Assembly: GCF_007752135.1 (NCBI RefSeq)
Contig: NZ_CP036298.1
Span: 434,001 to 498,000, forward strand
DNA from: Aureliella helgolandensis
GTDB taxonomy: Bacteria > Planctomycetota > Planctomycetia > Pirellulales > Pirellulaceae
Reading direction: 5' to 3'
DNA length: 64,000 nt
This document shows positions 28,318 to 37,288 of this stretch, piece by piece. Below the pieces are notes generated by a model. That model searched no databases and was not told the origin of the DNA. It was given only the letters and a program-made list of their open reading frames with translations. Made by a program: the position numbers and the translations under genes. The number at the start of each line of letters is the position of its first letter. Within the stretch, counting starts at the first letter, position 1.

Positions 28318-30053
28318 ATTCTATCCCTCTCCCATGTTTGCGGTTCTTCTATTTCGAATACGTGAATCGAGTAGCCGATGGCAGTTGTAGGAGAAATGGA
28401 GTGGAAACAATCCAAATCTCCTGGCTCGAACCCTTGGGCGCGAAAACCGTGAAGTAGGTTTTCGCTGATCGCGTAATAACCCTTGGGTAGCGTGTTGCGA
28501 TCGAGCATTTTCGGTAGTAGTTTCGCATCCTTTATCCCGCATAGTTCAGGGGCGGTACTCGTATACAGTGCGTAGTACAAGGGCTGCTGATCCAGGTGTT
28601 CCTGTTGCCAACGTCGCAAGTAGTAGAGGTCCTGTCCTCAATCGATATTGCTGCTGAGGAGCCACGCACCGCCATTTCGAGGTCCGCCAGCAAGCTCATT
28701 AAAATAACTGAGCCAGTGTGGTCCATGCCAGAAGAGACTGGTGGCTTGCAGGAGCAACAGAACTCTGCAAACAGCACCGAGTCCTCGAAACGCTCCCACT
28801 CGCGAAATCCACACGAACAGAAACGGGTAGGCTGGCAGGACGTATCGCAAATGTCGATTGAAACCGGTTTCACTGCTGACAAACAACACAATTGCAACCA
28901 GAGGTAGCGCAATAATAAGTTTGTCTAGCCAGTGGGGAAACCCCTTTGGAGCCGTTTGAGAATCGACCGGCTGTCTAGACAAGGCAAGGGTAAGGCATGC
29001 TAGAACTAGAAGCACGCATACCGAGACAGGCGTCTTGCACAACCAGGCGACCGCATAGTAATACCACCACCCGCCTTCCTTCCAAGTTCCAGCCAGATAG
29101 GATCTCGAACCGAATGGATTTTCGAAGCTGAGCTTTTGCAGGTCGATACCCTGTAGTAGCACAGATGGTAGAGGAGAGGGGATCGAACCTACCCAAGAAC
29201 GCGAGAATCGATTGTCAATTCCTAGTTCGCCCGAAGCCATACCTTGACTGTGCAGTGGGATTGATCCGAGAGGCAAGTAGACTTGATCAAAGGCATACGT
29301 GCCATTGACAACGCAGCAGCACAGGACAAAAGCGACTAAGGCTTGTGAAGCATCTACCAATAGGGTGCGATGAGAGGGGTAGGAATGCCAATATTTTGCG
29401 ACCCAAATTGTCGCGTAGCATGGAAATACAAAGGGTATCCACGTGATCTTCCAACTCAGGAGAAGACCGGTACAAGCACCTAAGAGTACGGCATTACTCC
29501 ACGACGACTGGACAATCCAGTTGCGAAGCACCCAAAATGCAAGCAGGGCGATCACTGCGGCACCAATATCGGGACTCATCAAGGCTGAGTTGGATAGAAC
29601 CATGGGCGATAGAGTCCACATCCAGGTCACCAACGTCCGCGCCCGAGCGCCATACAGTCTGTTTGCCCATTTCCGCGACAACACGAGTCCAAGGCTTGCA
29701 AGAAGTAGATTGGGAATTCTCGCAATGAAAAAGTACAACTGGGTGCGAGAGGCATTCATTTCAAGAAATTGATTGCCTAGGTAAAACTCGTCGCGGGCAT
29801 AGACATCCTGTGTAGTGTGGCCCCACTCAAGTTTGGGCGACAATAAGTAGACTGGCAAAGTGGATAGGAGCCGAGGTAAGGGAGGATTCACTGCGAATGG
29901 TTCGAACTGCCCAGTCTTCCAATGGGATAGTCCGGCCCCCATGAATCCGACTTCGTCATATGTAGGACTTTGCGCCCACGCTTGCCAAAGTCCGCACGTA
30001 AGAATCACCAATCCTGCTAAGAAAGGGCTGTTTCCCAGGTTGCTAAGGTGCAT
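28314..30053 (-). pseudogene. GT39-like membrane glycosyltransferase with in-frame TGA
   Basis: The frame runs 471 residues from the ATG at 30053, meets TGA at 28640-28638, and continues in the same frame for another 107 codons to 28314. The residues on each side (SSNID, then GQDLYYLRRW) align with the intact neighbour at 31127-32950, which reads SSNVDWGQDLHYLREW. TGG (Trp) has therefore become TGA by one base change. The N-terminus has TYDEVGFMGAGLSHWKTG and AVNPPLPRLLSTLP blocks and about ten membrane segments, like ArnT/PMT-type enzymes using lipid-linked sugars. The missing C-terminal domain is conserved, so it is probably inactive unless the stop is read through or is a sequencing error. 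Confidence 0.82.
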
Positions 30054-30075
30054 CAGATTGATCGCTCTTGAGTTT

Positions 30076-30968
30076 TCACTGCCACTTCTTTCTCAGATTG
30101 ATTGCAAGCAGTGCTGCCAAGCCAATGCCTGTACCGACGGCGACGTACCAAATCATTGGGCTCGTTCTATCACCCTCATATTCAGGTAATCCGTAATGCG
30201 CCAATGTAAATTCTTCGATAGGTAGCTTTTCTTTGGATAGTTTATTGAATTGGTATTTAAAAACCGTTTGCCCATCGTCCACAGTTTTGAGGGAACAACG
30301 CTTGGGAATGATCCTCCAGACGTCAGCGGTCTTTGCGTTGTCGTATTCATAGACTAGCTTGGAAATAGGCAAGCCTCCGTTTTGGTCGTTCATCGCAAGT
30401 CCTGCTTCAACCACACGGTAAGCGTTCTTGGGGTCTAATTCCACAAACAGCTTATCAAAATGGTGCTTTCCAATTTCACGTTTACGGTGGAGCACGAATT
30501 TCGCGGTGCTCTCGCTCTCCGCCCAGTCGTCAATTACGAACTCTTTTGAATCAACAGCATCGGCGAGCCCGATTTCAATATGCGCACCGAAGGCAATTTG
30601 GATGATGTTCTGGTGAGTCGATAGCAGTGGACTGCCATTGCTAACTCGTAGACTTTGGAAAGTTGCCACCGTTGCGGTGAAACTTCAGTTAATCCGAATT
30701 CATAGTCAGGCGTTCGAAGTGCCACGTCCCGTTGGTTACCTTCTTTGGTTCGAGTGGCAGTTTGAGACTTTGCCAACTTACCTTGAATTGCAAAGGTAAC
30801 CTCATCGGGTGGAGATGTACCTTCGCTAATCTGAAAGCTGCCATTGACTCCACTCAGTTGCATAGATGCGTTCCTCCAGGCATCTATGACATGCTTCGGC
30901 GGTGTTTGCGCCACCGTACTAGCACTCGCAAGATTGAGAATCATCAGCACCGCGAACAGGCGTAACAT
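30076..30968 (-). pseudogene. anchored secreted protein (LolA/RseB-like), frameshifted
   Basis: An N-terminal part (from ATG 30968, signal peptide LRLFAVLMILNLASAS) and a C-terminal part ending at 30076 (with a final membrane segment, WYVAVGTGIGLAALLAI, then RKKWQ) lie in different frames. The span of 893 bp is one base short of a codon multiple. The shift lies between about 30534 and 30687. Joined, the protein would be near 297 residues with the layout signal peptide, lipoprotein-sorting-like beta domain, C-terminal anchor. That matches the intact gene at 33989-35122. The C-terminal part alone would need a GTG at 30669 and would overlap by 136 bp, which is unlikely for a true gene. Confidence 0.75.
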
Positions 30969-31126
30969 GCGAGTATGCCTCTCCAAAGGGATGTTGTGCC
31001 ATTAGTTGATGTGTGTTGTAAAAGTTCGACGTCGAGTCCGAGTTCCATTTGCACGATGGCCAGTCTCACCGATCGGAACTAAGAATTGCACCCAATCATT
31101 GTCTTAGCTCAAATTCAAGTCGCTAT

Positions 31127-32950
31127 TTATTCTTTGGCCTCCGCCGAATCTCGTTCTCGCTTCAGCAGCAAAGCTTTCAACGCGACTGCTTCTTCTACGC
31201 TAATTTCATGAATCTCAACGGAGTATCCTACGCGATGCTCAGGCTCTCGTTCGTTTAAGTAGGTTGCACTCATAGAGCCGTAGCGATGCTCTCTGCCGAC
31301 TGTCACAATGGCGCTGACCGCATATCTTCCAGGTGCTGGGCCGCGAAGTCCATTTGGGTCGTTCGCAGATGGGATACCTTCAAGGAAAGGGGGAGGCGGA
31401 GCTTTCTCGTCTATTCCGTATAGCCCAACGTCGTAAAGGGACTGAAGCGCTACGTAGTCCAGGGGTTGCTCTGGATGCGTCTCGATCCACTCGCGGAGAT
31501 AGTGCAGGTCTTGCCCCCAATCTACGTTGCTTGACTCGAGCCACTGCTTTCCGCGCGATGGACCACCTGCAAGCTCATTGAAATAGGACAGCATATGTGG
31601 AGCATGCCACAGAACGCTTATTAGTTGCAAGCCAATTAGCAAACGCAGCACGTGTGTGGTGAGGTGTAAGCTAGCAAGCACAGATATTAACATGAGGACA
31701 AAGGGATAGGCTGGCAGCATATACCGCAAATGGCGGTTGAATCCGAGCTGCGCGCTTACCAGTAGAAAGCAGACCGTCGCTGGGACAATCAAGAATGTTA
31801 ACGCAAGACGCAGATTTAATTCTTGTCCATGTGTCCATACAGGATTTCGCCCCGTACGGACCCGCATCGCGGCAATCGAAGCAACTAGCAAGATGGGGAA
31901 AGTAAACGGTTCTTTGAGCAGAGTTCCGACCAAATAATAGAGTGGCCAACCACGCTCTTGCCATTTGCCTGCAAAGTAAGATTGCGGGAGGGAATCTCCC
32001 TCCATTGCAGTTTTTTGTTGATCGATACCGAAGACAAGGTAGTAAGGTAAGGGGACAGGTAGTTTGCCAATTGCCGAGTGCTCAAACCGATTCTCCTGCC
32101 GCAATTGCTTCTGGCCATCGGAACTGAGGACTATATCGGTAGTCGTTAGGCTCTCGCTAGTAAACGCGAATTTCTCCAAGGGGACGAACAGTCGGTCAAA
32201 ATCGTAAGTCCAGCAAATGGTCAAACAGGCCGCAATGCTTCCCAATGCAAGTTGCGGTCCCAGTTGCTTTGCGACCAAGAGTGGCGTTCGAGAGAAGAGT
32301 AGGACAACGAAGAGCAGCGAACCGACTGTTGCAGGTAGTAGGACCAATAGAGACGATTTAGCCGAAACGGCCAGTCCGCTTAAGATTCCCCAGAGCAGCA
32401 CTGCACCTAGGTTAGGCGTGGTGACGAAGTGATAGAGTGCCCGCATGCTAACCGCGAACAGCATGGCAGCGGCCGCATCAGGAGAGAGTAGAGCGCCATG
32501 GCCGAGTATTATCGGCGAGAAGCCCACCAGGGCGAGCGCCACCAACCCAGCTCGATTGCCTGCAATTTCTATTGCCCAAGCGAAACAATTCCACATTCCC
32601 CAAAGGACGATTGCAATGCATGGGAGTCGACTGAGGAAAAACAAGAGTTGGATTCGATCGACATTGGATTGCAGCAAGAGCTCTCCCAAGACGAATTCGG
32701 GTCTTAAGCCGATTTCACCGTGTGCTGGCCAATTCATTTCCTGAGAAATGAGCATCGCAGGCAGTGCTGCTGCTTTGCGGATCAGAGGTGGATTCACGCA
32801 GTAGGGTGCGTACTCGCCAAACTTCCAATTGATCATCCCACTTGCCAGATGCCCCGGTTCATCGATCGTAGGGCTGGAGCGGTAGGCGGCAATAAGCAGC
32901 AGGCATGCTGGTAGACACATGACAATGCCTCCGATAATGCGAATGCTCAT
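31127..32950 (-). CDS. GT39-like membrane glycosyltransferase
   Basis: 607 residues with about ten to twelve membrane segments. TIDEPGHLASGMINWKFGEY carries the acidic pair typical of the first periplasmic loop of PMT/ArnT-type (GT-C) transferases; APYCVNPPLIRKAAALPAM follows. GFNRHLRYMLPAYPF and SSNVDWGQDLHYLREW are shared with the broken copy at 28314-30053. The C-terminal 140 residues are soluble. Predicted to move a sugar from a lipid carrier to a protein or lipid outside the cytoplasmic membrane. The ATG overlaps the stop of the DUF1573 gene (ATGA at 32950-32947). Confidence 0.85.
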   Translation of the reverse strand: MSIRIIGGIVMCLPACLLLIAAYRSSPTIDEPGHLASGMINWKFGEYAPYCVNPPLIRKAAALPAMLISQEMNWPAHGEIGLRPEFVLGELLLQSNVDRIQLLFFLSRLPCIAIVLWGMWNCFAWAIEIAGNRAGLVALALVGFSPIILGHGALLSPDAAAAMLFAVSMRALYHFVTTPNLGAVLLWGILSGLAVSAKSSLLVLLPATVGSLLFVVLLFSRTPLLVAKQLGPQLALGSIAACLTICWTYDFDRLFVPLEKFAFTSESLTTTDIVLSSDGQKQLRQENRFEHSAIGKLPVPLPYYLVFGIDQQKTAMEGDSLPQSYFAGKWQERGWPLYYLVGTLLKEPFTFPILLVASIAAMRVRTGRNPVWTHGQELNLRLALTFLIVPATVCFLLVSAQLGFNRHLRYMLPAYPFVLMLISVLASLHLTTHVLRLLIGLQLISVLWHAPHMLSYFNELAGGPSRGKQWLESSNVDWGQDLHYLREWIETHPEQPLDYVALQSLYDVGLYGIDEKAPPPPFLEGIPSANDPNGLRGPAPGRYAVSAIVTVGREHRYGSMSATYLNEREPEHRVGYSVEIHEISVEEAVALKALLLKRERDSAEAKE

Positions 32951-33966
32951 GGCTGCTCTGCAACGATCTCAAGAGTCGCCAATTCCAATGGCTTGGAAGG
33001 ATCACCGATCTTGATTGTCTGTGATTGAGTTATGGAAGCGACATCAAACTGAATGTATGAGTATTCACTCTCTCGCACCATTGTCCATTTCAGTTCCTCG
33101 GGGGCGTCGATGATCTCCAGTTGCTCCCCCTGTGCGACAGAGCAGGCCACCGTCCGGGTGGATGAGCGATCGCCTTTTCTAACGAATACCTTGGTCGGCG
33201 AAATGCTGACAATAGCCTTTGCGTACGAATGCAGGAGAGGGATTTTTAGAGGTTCATACTCGGGATTTACGGGGATGACTTCGATGTAGTCATCGGTTTG
33301 TTCGCTGGAATTAGGAACCAAATACTTGACATGGATAACTGCCCGTTTGGTCAATCCCTTACCGAGCTCCATCGTGTCGGCGCTGCGTTCAATTCTCGCG
33401 GTAACTCGATCCGTATTGGAAACCTTGACAGAATCAATTTCGATTCCACTCGGGGTAATGCCATCGAATAGTTCGATCTTTCCCTCCACAGCCTCGCCAG
33501 GATAAGCTTGGCGAAACCAAATTTCCGACGGTTCAGCTCGCCACATACCTTCGATGAAAACGGACGTCTGCTCATGTTCCATCAATTCATCACCGGAGTT
33601 GTTCGCTCCTGAAACGTATATTGAATAACTCCGTTGCCCAGTAGCGTTTATCGTTGCAACCTCCAGCAAAAGAGATCTAACTTCGCTCTTTGCTAACGTA
33701 AAGGGGAGCGTGAACGGCTTGCCTTGTGAGTCCGTGATCTTCATGCATCCGCATGATCCACTGATGCTGTAGATTTCAAAATGTCCATCTGAGGCATTGC
33801 TCAACTCGAACGCTGCCGTTACTGTTTCGCCCTCTCGAACCCGTTCTTTCGACTGGGAAATGAGTTGGATATTTAGATCTGACTTGCTATGTCGTGACTG
33901 AAGCACGTATCCCGCAACCGCTCCGAATACGCAGCAAGCAAAAATCCACATCAGTCTTATTCGCAT
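32947..33966 (-). CDS. DUF1573 protein, membrane-anchored
   Basis: 339 residues from the ATG at 33966, with AGGTG upstream; a longer frame overlaps the preceding gene by 62 bp and is rejected. One N-terminal hydrophobic segment (about 5-23). The DUF1573 Ig-like region has TAAFELSNASDGHFEIYSI and the hallmark SGSCGCMKI (about 70-78), followed by two more beta domains. Function of the family is unknown; it is common on cell surfaces of planctomycetes and Bacteroidetes. Translationally coupled to the glycosyltransferase downstream. Confidence 0.85.
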   Translation of the reverse strand: MRIRLMWIFACCVFGAVAGYVLQSRHSKSDLNIQLISQSKERVREGETVTAAFELSNASDGHFEIYSISGSCGCMKITDSQGKPFTLPFTLAKSEVRSLLLEVATINATGQRSYSIYVSGANNSGDELMEHEQTSVFIEGMWRAEPSEIWFRQAYPGEAVEGKIELFDGITPSGIEIDSVKVSNTDRVTARIERSADTMELGKGLTKRAVIHVKYLVPNSSEQTDDYIEVIPVNPEYEPLKIPLLHSYAKAIVSISPTKVFVRKGDRSSTRTVACSVAQGEQLEIIDAPEELKWTMVRESEYSYIQFDVASITQSQTIKIGDPSKPLELATLEIVAEQP

Positions 33967-33988
33967 CCTAACACCTGCATCCACTCGT

Positions 33989-35122
33989 CTATCGATTAAA
34001 CTTGCGATAACACACGATACCGATGACCAGAAGTACTCCGCAGCCTGCAATTGTCAGAGTTATCCATGTTCGGTCGCTACCGGTGTGAGCATCGAGATCG
34101 GGACGCGGAACGTCCGCAATCGAGAGGATCTCTCTGATGGGCTGGTTGTCGGGGCCCCATAAAAATGCCCGACGATTCTCACCATCAATTCGATCAAAAT
34201 TGACTATAGCGTTTTCGGGAAAGACAAAGTTCAGGGCGGTGCTGGGAAGCGATTTGTTCAGTGTAAGCTTGCTTGCTTTCATTGAAACCTTGGATGAAAT
34301 TTCGGAACTGGAATCTGGGAAGCGGACCGTGAATTCCGACTCCATTGGGAAGTAGCACGCGTTCTCCAGTTCCCTGAACTCGACGATGTTGTACTCATAC
34401 TCTCCGAGCGGTCGGTTTAGCTTGGTATCCTTGGGGACATGGAGGCGCAATTTGCGGATTAGGTAGCCGACACTTGCATCCAGAAATACTTCATATCTAC
34501 AATTCCGATAGTACTTGTTGTTACGCGTGTGTGGATGGATGATATCGAGCTTTTGAAGTTTGACTCCGTTAACATCCTCCTCGCCTTTGTAGGAACACTT
34601 GGGGCTTGCTGTTACTAATTCTCGTAGCGATCGACGCTCGTCTTCAGGACCCGCCTCCAACTCGAAAAGAGCAAAGTAGGCGGCAACGTTGAAGGAGACT
34701 GGAGGCAATTTGGCGCTCCGTCGCTCTTTACGCGCACGAACCATTCCCTGTTGCCCAGGGTCCGCAAGCCGTTTGGACTGTGCTGTATCCCAGTTCTGAA
34801 GCACATAGAGAAACTCGTGGTCTTCATACAGATCACCGATGTTGATCGCATTTCCCTCTTCATCGCGCGTTGGTAGCTGCATCACCCGATACCGTTGCCG
34901 CTGCCGGTTTAGTTCTTTGGACCAGCGAACCTCCCATAAGTCATCCTTAACACTCTTGCCTTCATTGATCGTCTCTGTCACGTTGATCATTGCGTCGAGT
35001 CGGGCAATGGATTGCACACAACTTTCATGGCGGTCGAGCAGATCGTCAATCTGGCCATCGGCGGAGCATCTGCTAGAAAGCAGCGCAATCAATGACATGC
35101 TTAGAATGTATCGCAAATGCAT
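33989..35122 (-). CDS. secreted, C-terminally anchored protein (LolA/RseB-like fold suspected)
   Basis: 377 residues. Signal peptide (about 1-22), a long extracytoplasmic beta-rich domain (DLWEVRWSKELNRQRQRYRVM; YRNCRYEVFLDASVGYLIRKLRL), then a membrane segment near the end (WITLTIAGCGVLLVIGIV) with a short basic tail (CYRKFNR). The beta domain resembles lipoprotein-carrier/sigma-factor-sensor folds by pattern only. The ATG at 35122 has GGAAG upstream. It sits between the Cys-rich peptide and the DUF1573 gene and has a broken relative at 30076-30968. Function unknown. Confidence 0.72.
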   Translation of the reverse strand: MHLRYILSMSLIALLSSRCSADGQIDDLLDRHESCVQSIARLDAMINVTETINEGKSVKDDLWEVRWSKELNRQRQRYRVMQLPTRDEEGNAINIGDLYEDHEFLYVLQNWDTAQSKRLADPGQQGMVRARKERRSAKLPPVSFNVAAYFALFELEAGPEDERRSLRELVTASPKCSYKGEEDVNGVKLQKLDIIHPHTRNNKYYRNCRYEVFLDASVGYLIRKLRLHVPKDTKLNRPLGEYEYNIVEFRELENACYFPMESEFTVRFPDSSSEISSKVSMKASKLTLNKSLPSTALNFVFPENAIVNFDRIDGENRRAFLWGPDNQPIREILSIADVPRPDLDAHTGSDRTWITLTIAGCGVLLVIGIVCYRKFNR

Positions 35123-35195
35123 TTTGTAACTTCCAGTAAATTAGGGGATTGGGACTGCAGTTACAGTCCCAATCGAGACTGTACAACCAAAATCG

Positions 35196-35492
35196 TTAGC
35201 ACGCGTTTGGCGGAGTAGGACAGGTGCATACCCGGAATTGATTGGCGGTGCACTTACCGCTGCACGTTTTACTTGAGCAGGTGGACCATGGGTCCGAAAC
35301 ACACGTTTTGCCCGGTGTGGTGTCGCCCACAGTGCAGCCTCCTCCTGCTGGGCAATTGCCAGTAACGCAGTTCGAACAGCTACCTCCAATTGAGTTTGGG
35401 TCGCAGATTTGATACCAGCTTCCCGCTAAAACGGCGCTTCCCAAGAACAGGGATACCGCGATCGTTGGGAGTACAAGACGAAAATTTACCAT
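35196..35492 (-). CDS. secreted 12-cysteine small protein
   Basis: 98 residues. Good ribosome site (AGAAGGA) before the ATG at 35492, a clear signal peptide (VLPTIAVSLFLGSAVLA), and a mature part of about 75 residues with 12 cysteines (for example GSCSNC, GNCPAGGGC, CSSKTC, VCTCPTPPNAC). The even cysteine count suggests six disulfides in a stable extracellular knot. No family recognised. It is 73 bp upstream of the anchored protein gene and 77 bp downstream of the GT2 gene, so it is part of the same cluster. Could be a surface structural peptide, toxin-like peptide or substrate of the neighbouring modification genes. Confidence 0.78.
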   Translation of the reverse strand: MVNFRLVLPTIAVSLFLGSAVLAGSWYQICDPNSIGGSCSNCVTGNCPAGGGCTVGDTTPGKTCVSDPWSTCSSKTCSGKCTANQFRVCTCPTPPNAC

Positions 35493-35569
35493 AGGATGAT
35501 CCTTCTAATACAACTCGGGGCTTGGAAACGTAGGCCTTATCAATGACTCACTTCTATGGGCTCATGTTA

Positions 35570-36541
35570 TTACCTCCTTTTGGTAATCGGGCTGGCCTGG
35601 AGCGAATTCGAACTGGAGCGAGGGCTGCGGGTTGTGTTCACTAGCAGCAACCGGCGAAACGAAACGCTATCTGCAACGATTCCTGCAAGTAGTGTGAGGC
35701 TTGCCAGCGTCAACGCGCCCACGCCCAGAACTAAGGACTGCACATGTCCGTCACCTTGCCCCAAGGCATAAAAGGTCAGGAAACGGACAATGGGCAACAG
35801 ACCGAGAGTGGCTAGAGCAGTACTCAGCCAGAGCATGGTTTGCAGCGGGTGGAACATGAAGAATACCCGTAGCAGCGTAGCGGCCGAGCGGGAGACGAAT
35901 TGGAAGTGCGAGCGGTAGAGTCGCGATGGACGCGTGGGTGGGTTGGAGGTGATCGGCACGAATTCAATGGCCATGCCATGTTCCACCGATTGGACCAACG
36001 TTTCAATGGTGTAAGAGTACCGCGTCACAACACATAACTTGCCAGCCGCTTCACGCGAGTAAGCCCGAAATCCGCTGACGGGATCGGGAATCGGTTCGCC
36101 TAAAATCCAACTGACCGTCCAGCGACCAAGACGGTACAGTTGGCGTTTGAGCCAGGGCTGGTGCCGATTTTGCTCAGGTTGACGATCGCCAATCACGACA
36201 TCGGCACGACCGTCCAGAATAGGCTTCACCAACGCGGCAATGTGCTCGCCCGGATACTGGTGATCTCCGTCGGTATTGACGATGATGTCCGCCTCGAATT
36301 CCAAGGCGGCATCGATGCCTGTCGCGAAGGCTGCCGCCAAGCCACGATTGCGACGATGGCGAACCACGTGATGCACGCCGAGTCCCAAGGCCGTGGCGGA
36401 CGTGCCATCCCGACTGCCGTCGTCAATCACCAGCGTTTCTATACAATCGATGCCAGGAATCTCTTTCGGCAAGTCATTGATCACGCAGTGCAATGTTTCC
36501 GCTTCATTCAAGCAGGGGATTTGGATGATCAGTTTCGTCAT
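35570..36541 (-). CDS. GT2 glycosyltransferase (dolichol-phosphate mannosyltransferase-like)
   Basis: 323 residues. GT2 motifs: IPCLNEAETL (about 8-17), VIDDGSRDGT (38-47), the nucleotide/metal-binding NTDGDHQYPG (about 88-97), and DPVSGFRAYSREAA (about 150-163). Two C-terminal membrane segments (about 235-290) match lipid-phosphate-sugar synthases. It probably makes a polyprenyl-phosphate sugar, the kind of donor used by GT39-like enzymes; two such genes lie downstream. The ATG overlaps the lipoprotein stop (ATGA at 36541-36538), so its translation may depend on the phase-variable gene before it. Confidence 0.9.
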   Translation of the reverse strand: MTKLIIQIPCLNEAETLHCVINDLPKEIPGIDCIETLVIDDGSRDGTSATALGLGVHHVVRHRRNRGLAAAFATGIDAALEFEADIIVNTDGDHQYPGEHIAALVKPILDGRADVVIGDRQPEQNRHQPWLKRQLYRLGRWTVSWILGEPIPDPVSGFRAYSREAAGKLCVVTRYSYTIETLVQSVEHGMAIEFVPITSNPPTRPSRLYRSHFQFVSRSAATLLRVFFMFHPLQTMLWLSTALATLGLLPIVRFLTFYALGQGDGHVQSLVLGVGALTLASLTLLAGIVADSVSFRRLLLVNTTRSPRSSSNSLQASPITKRR

Positions 36542-37134
36542 GGAGATCCTCCAGTTACGGAAACCGGTGCAGTGGAACCGTCGGAAGTAGCCAGCCAGCT
36601 CGTTTCCAGAAATCGTAACGTTAGCATGCGCTGTGAGGCGTTAGTAAGCGTGATTGTTAGCTCAACGGCAAGCGGCGTTGGGCGTGATGCTTCAAGATAA
36701 AGATGCGTTTCGGACTCAGATTTGTCTAATTCGCTGCTCTTGATTCCTGCAGAATCCTGCATGGAACTCGAAAACGGAGCGCCGGTAGGCGGTGTGGAGA
36801 ATGCGTCGTGCGGTTCAGGCACAAATTCAATACGCAAGGCTCGCTCCCTACCGCGTAGGGAGCGATACGCAACCACTGAAGGCTGGATGCACCCGCAAGA
36901 CGATTGCACCGTTGAGACCTCATCTGCGGGGGAAATCCCGAATCGCTCAAGCGGCCAGCACGCATACATGGGCTCGCCCGAAAATAGTACCCCGAGGTCG
37001 ATCGTCTGGGGTGCTTTCGATGCGGCGGCCGAATGGAAAGATGCTGCGTTCGCTTGTGCTGGAACGCGATCTGTTACCGCAATTGTGGACGCGGGCCCAC
37101 AGCCAGCGGCCAAAACAAACCCGATCGTCGCCAA
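36538..37134 (-). CDS. DUF1573-like lipoprotein behind an octamer repeat (phase-variable candidate)
   Basis: 198 residues when counted from TTG 37134. The lipobox LAAGC (Cys near 12) follows a hydrophobic ATIGFV stretch; the upstream in-frame codons read NAKQL, giving the positive charge a lipoprotein signal needs. That suggests the true start lies further upstream. The body has the DUF1573 hallmark SSCGCIQPS. In this frame the only upstream ATGs (37219-37237, preceded by AGGA) are out of register by one base across 8.5 octamers. The gene is thus off, or weakly expressed from TTG, in this sequence. Its stop overlaps the GT2 start. Confidence 0.72.
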   Translation of the reverse strand: MATIGFVLAAGCGPASTIAVTDRVPAQANAASFHSAAASKAPQTIDLGVLFSGEPMYACWPLERFGISPADEVSTVQSSCGCIQPSVVAYRSLRGRERALRIEFVPEPHDAFSTPPTGAPFSSSMQDSAGIKSSELDKSESETHLYLEASRPTPLAVELTITLTNASQRMLTLRFLETSWLATSDGSTAPVSVTGGSP

Positions 37135-37146
37135 CTGCTTCGCGTT

Positions 37147-37214
37147 GATGAAGTGATGAAGTGATGAAGTGATGAAGTGATGAAGTGATGAAGTGATGAA
37201 GTGATGAAGTGATG
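37147..37214. repeat. 8-bp tandem repeat GATGAAGT, 8.5 copies
   Basis: Eight perfect copies and a half copy. On the minus strand it reads (ACTTCATC)n, which has no stop codon in any frame (24-bp coding period: Thr Ser Ser Leu His His Phe Ile). It lies between the ATG cluster at 37219-37237 and the lipoprotein signal peptide. Perfect identity suggests recent or ongoing slippage. Confidence 0.95.
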
Positions 37215-37238
37215 GACATGGGCATGGGCATGGGCATG
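37214..37238 (-). promoter_or_regulatory. stacked ATG starts with ribosome site
   Basis: Minus strand reads AGGAAC then ATG CCC three times and ATG TCC: four in-frame ATGs, six bases apart (37237, 37231, 37225, 37219). AGGA is about 8 bases before the second ATG. They open a 96-codon frame (to 36947) that is out of register with the lipoprotein. Confidence 0.6.
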
Positions 37239-37288
37239 TTCCTGAATGTTTCGAACGCCCGGGAGTGTAGCCCTTAGAGCAAAATAAA

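Noticed and set aside
28314-28619. Separate 101-residue gene
   Set aside because: It is the in-frame continuation of the glycosyltransferase after TGA and aligns with the C-terminus of the intact paralogue.
30076-30669. Separate 197-residue gene
   Set aside because: Needs a GTG start 136 bp inside the previous frame and has no signal peptide, whereas the joined protein matches a neighbour's layout.
36947-37237. 96-residue protein starting MPMPMPM
   Set aside because: Reads through the octamer repeat into the wrong frame of the lipoprotein; kept only as the present off-frame reading.
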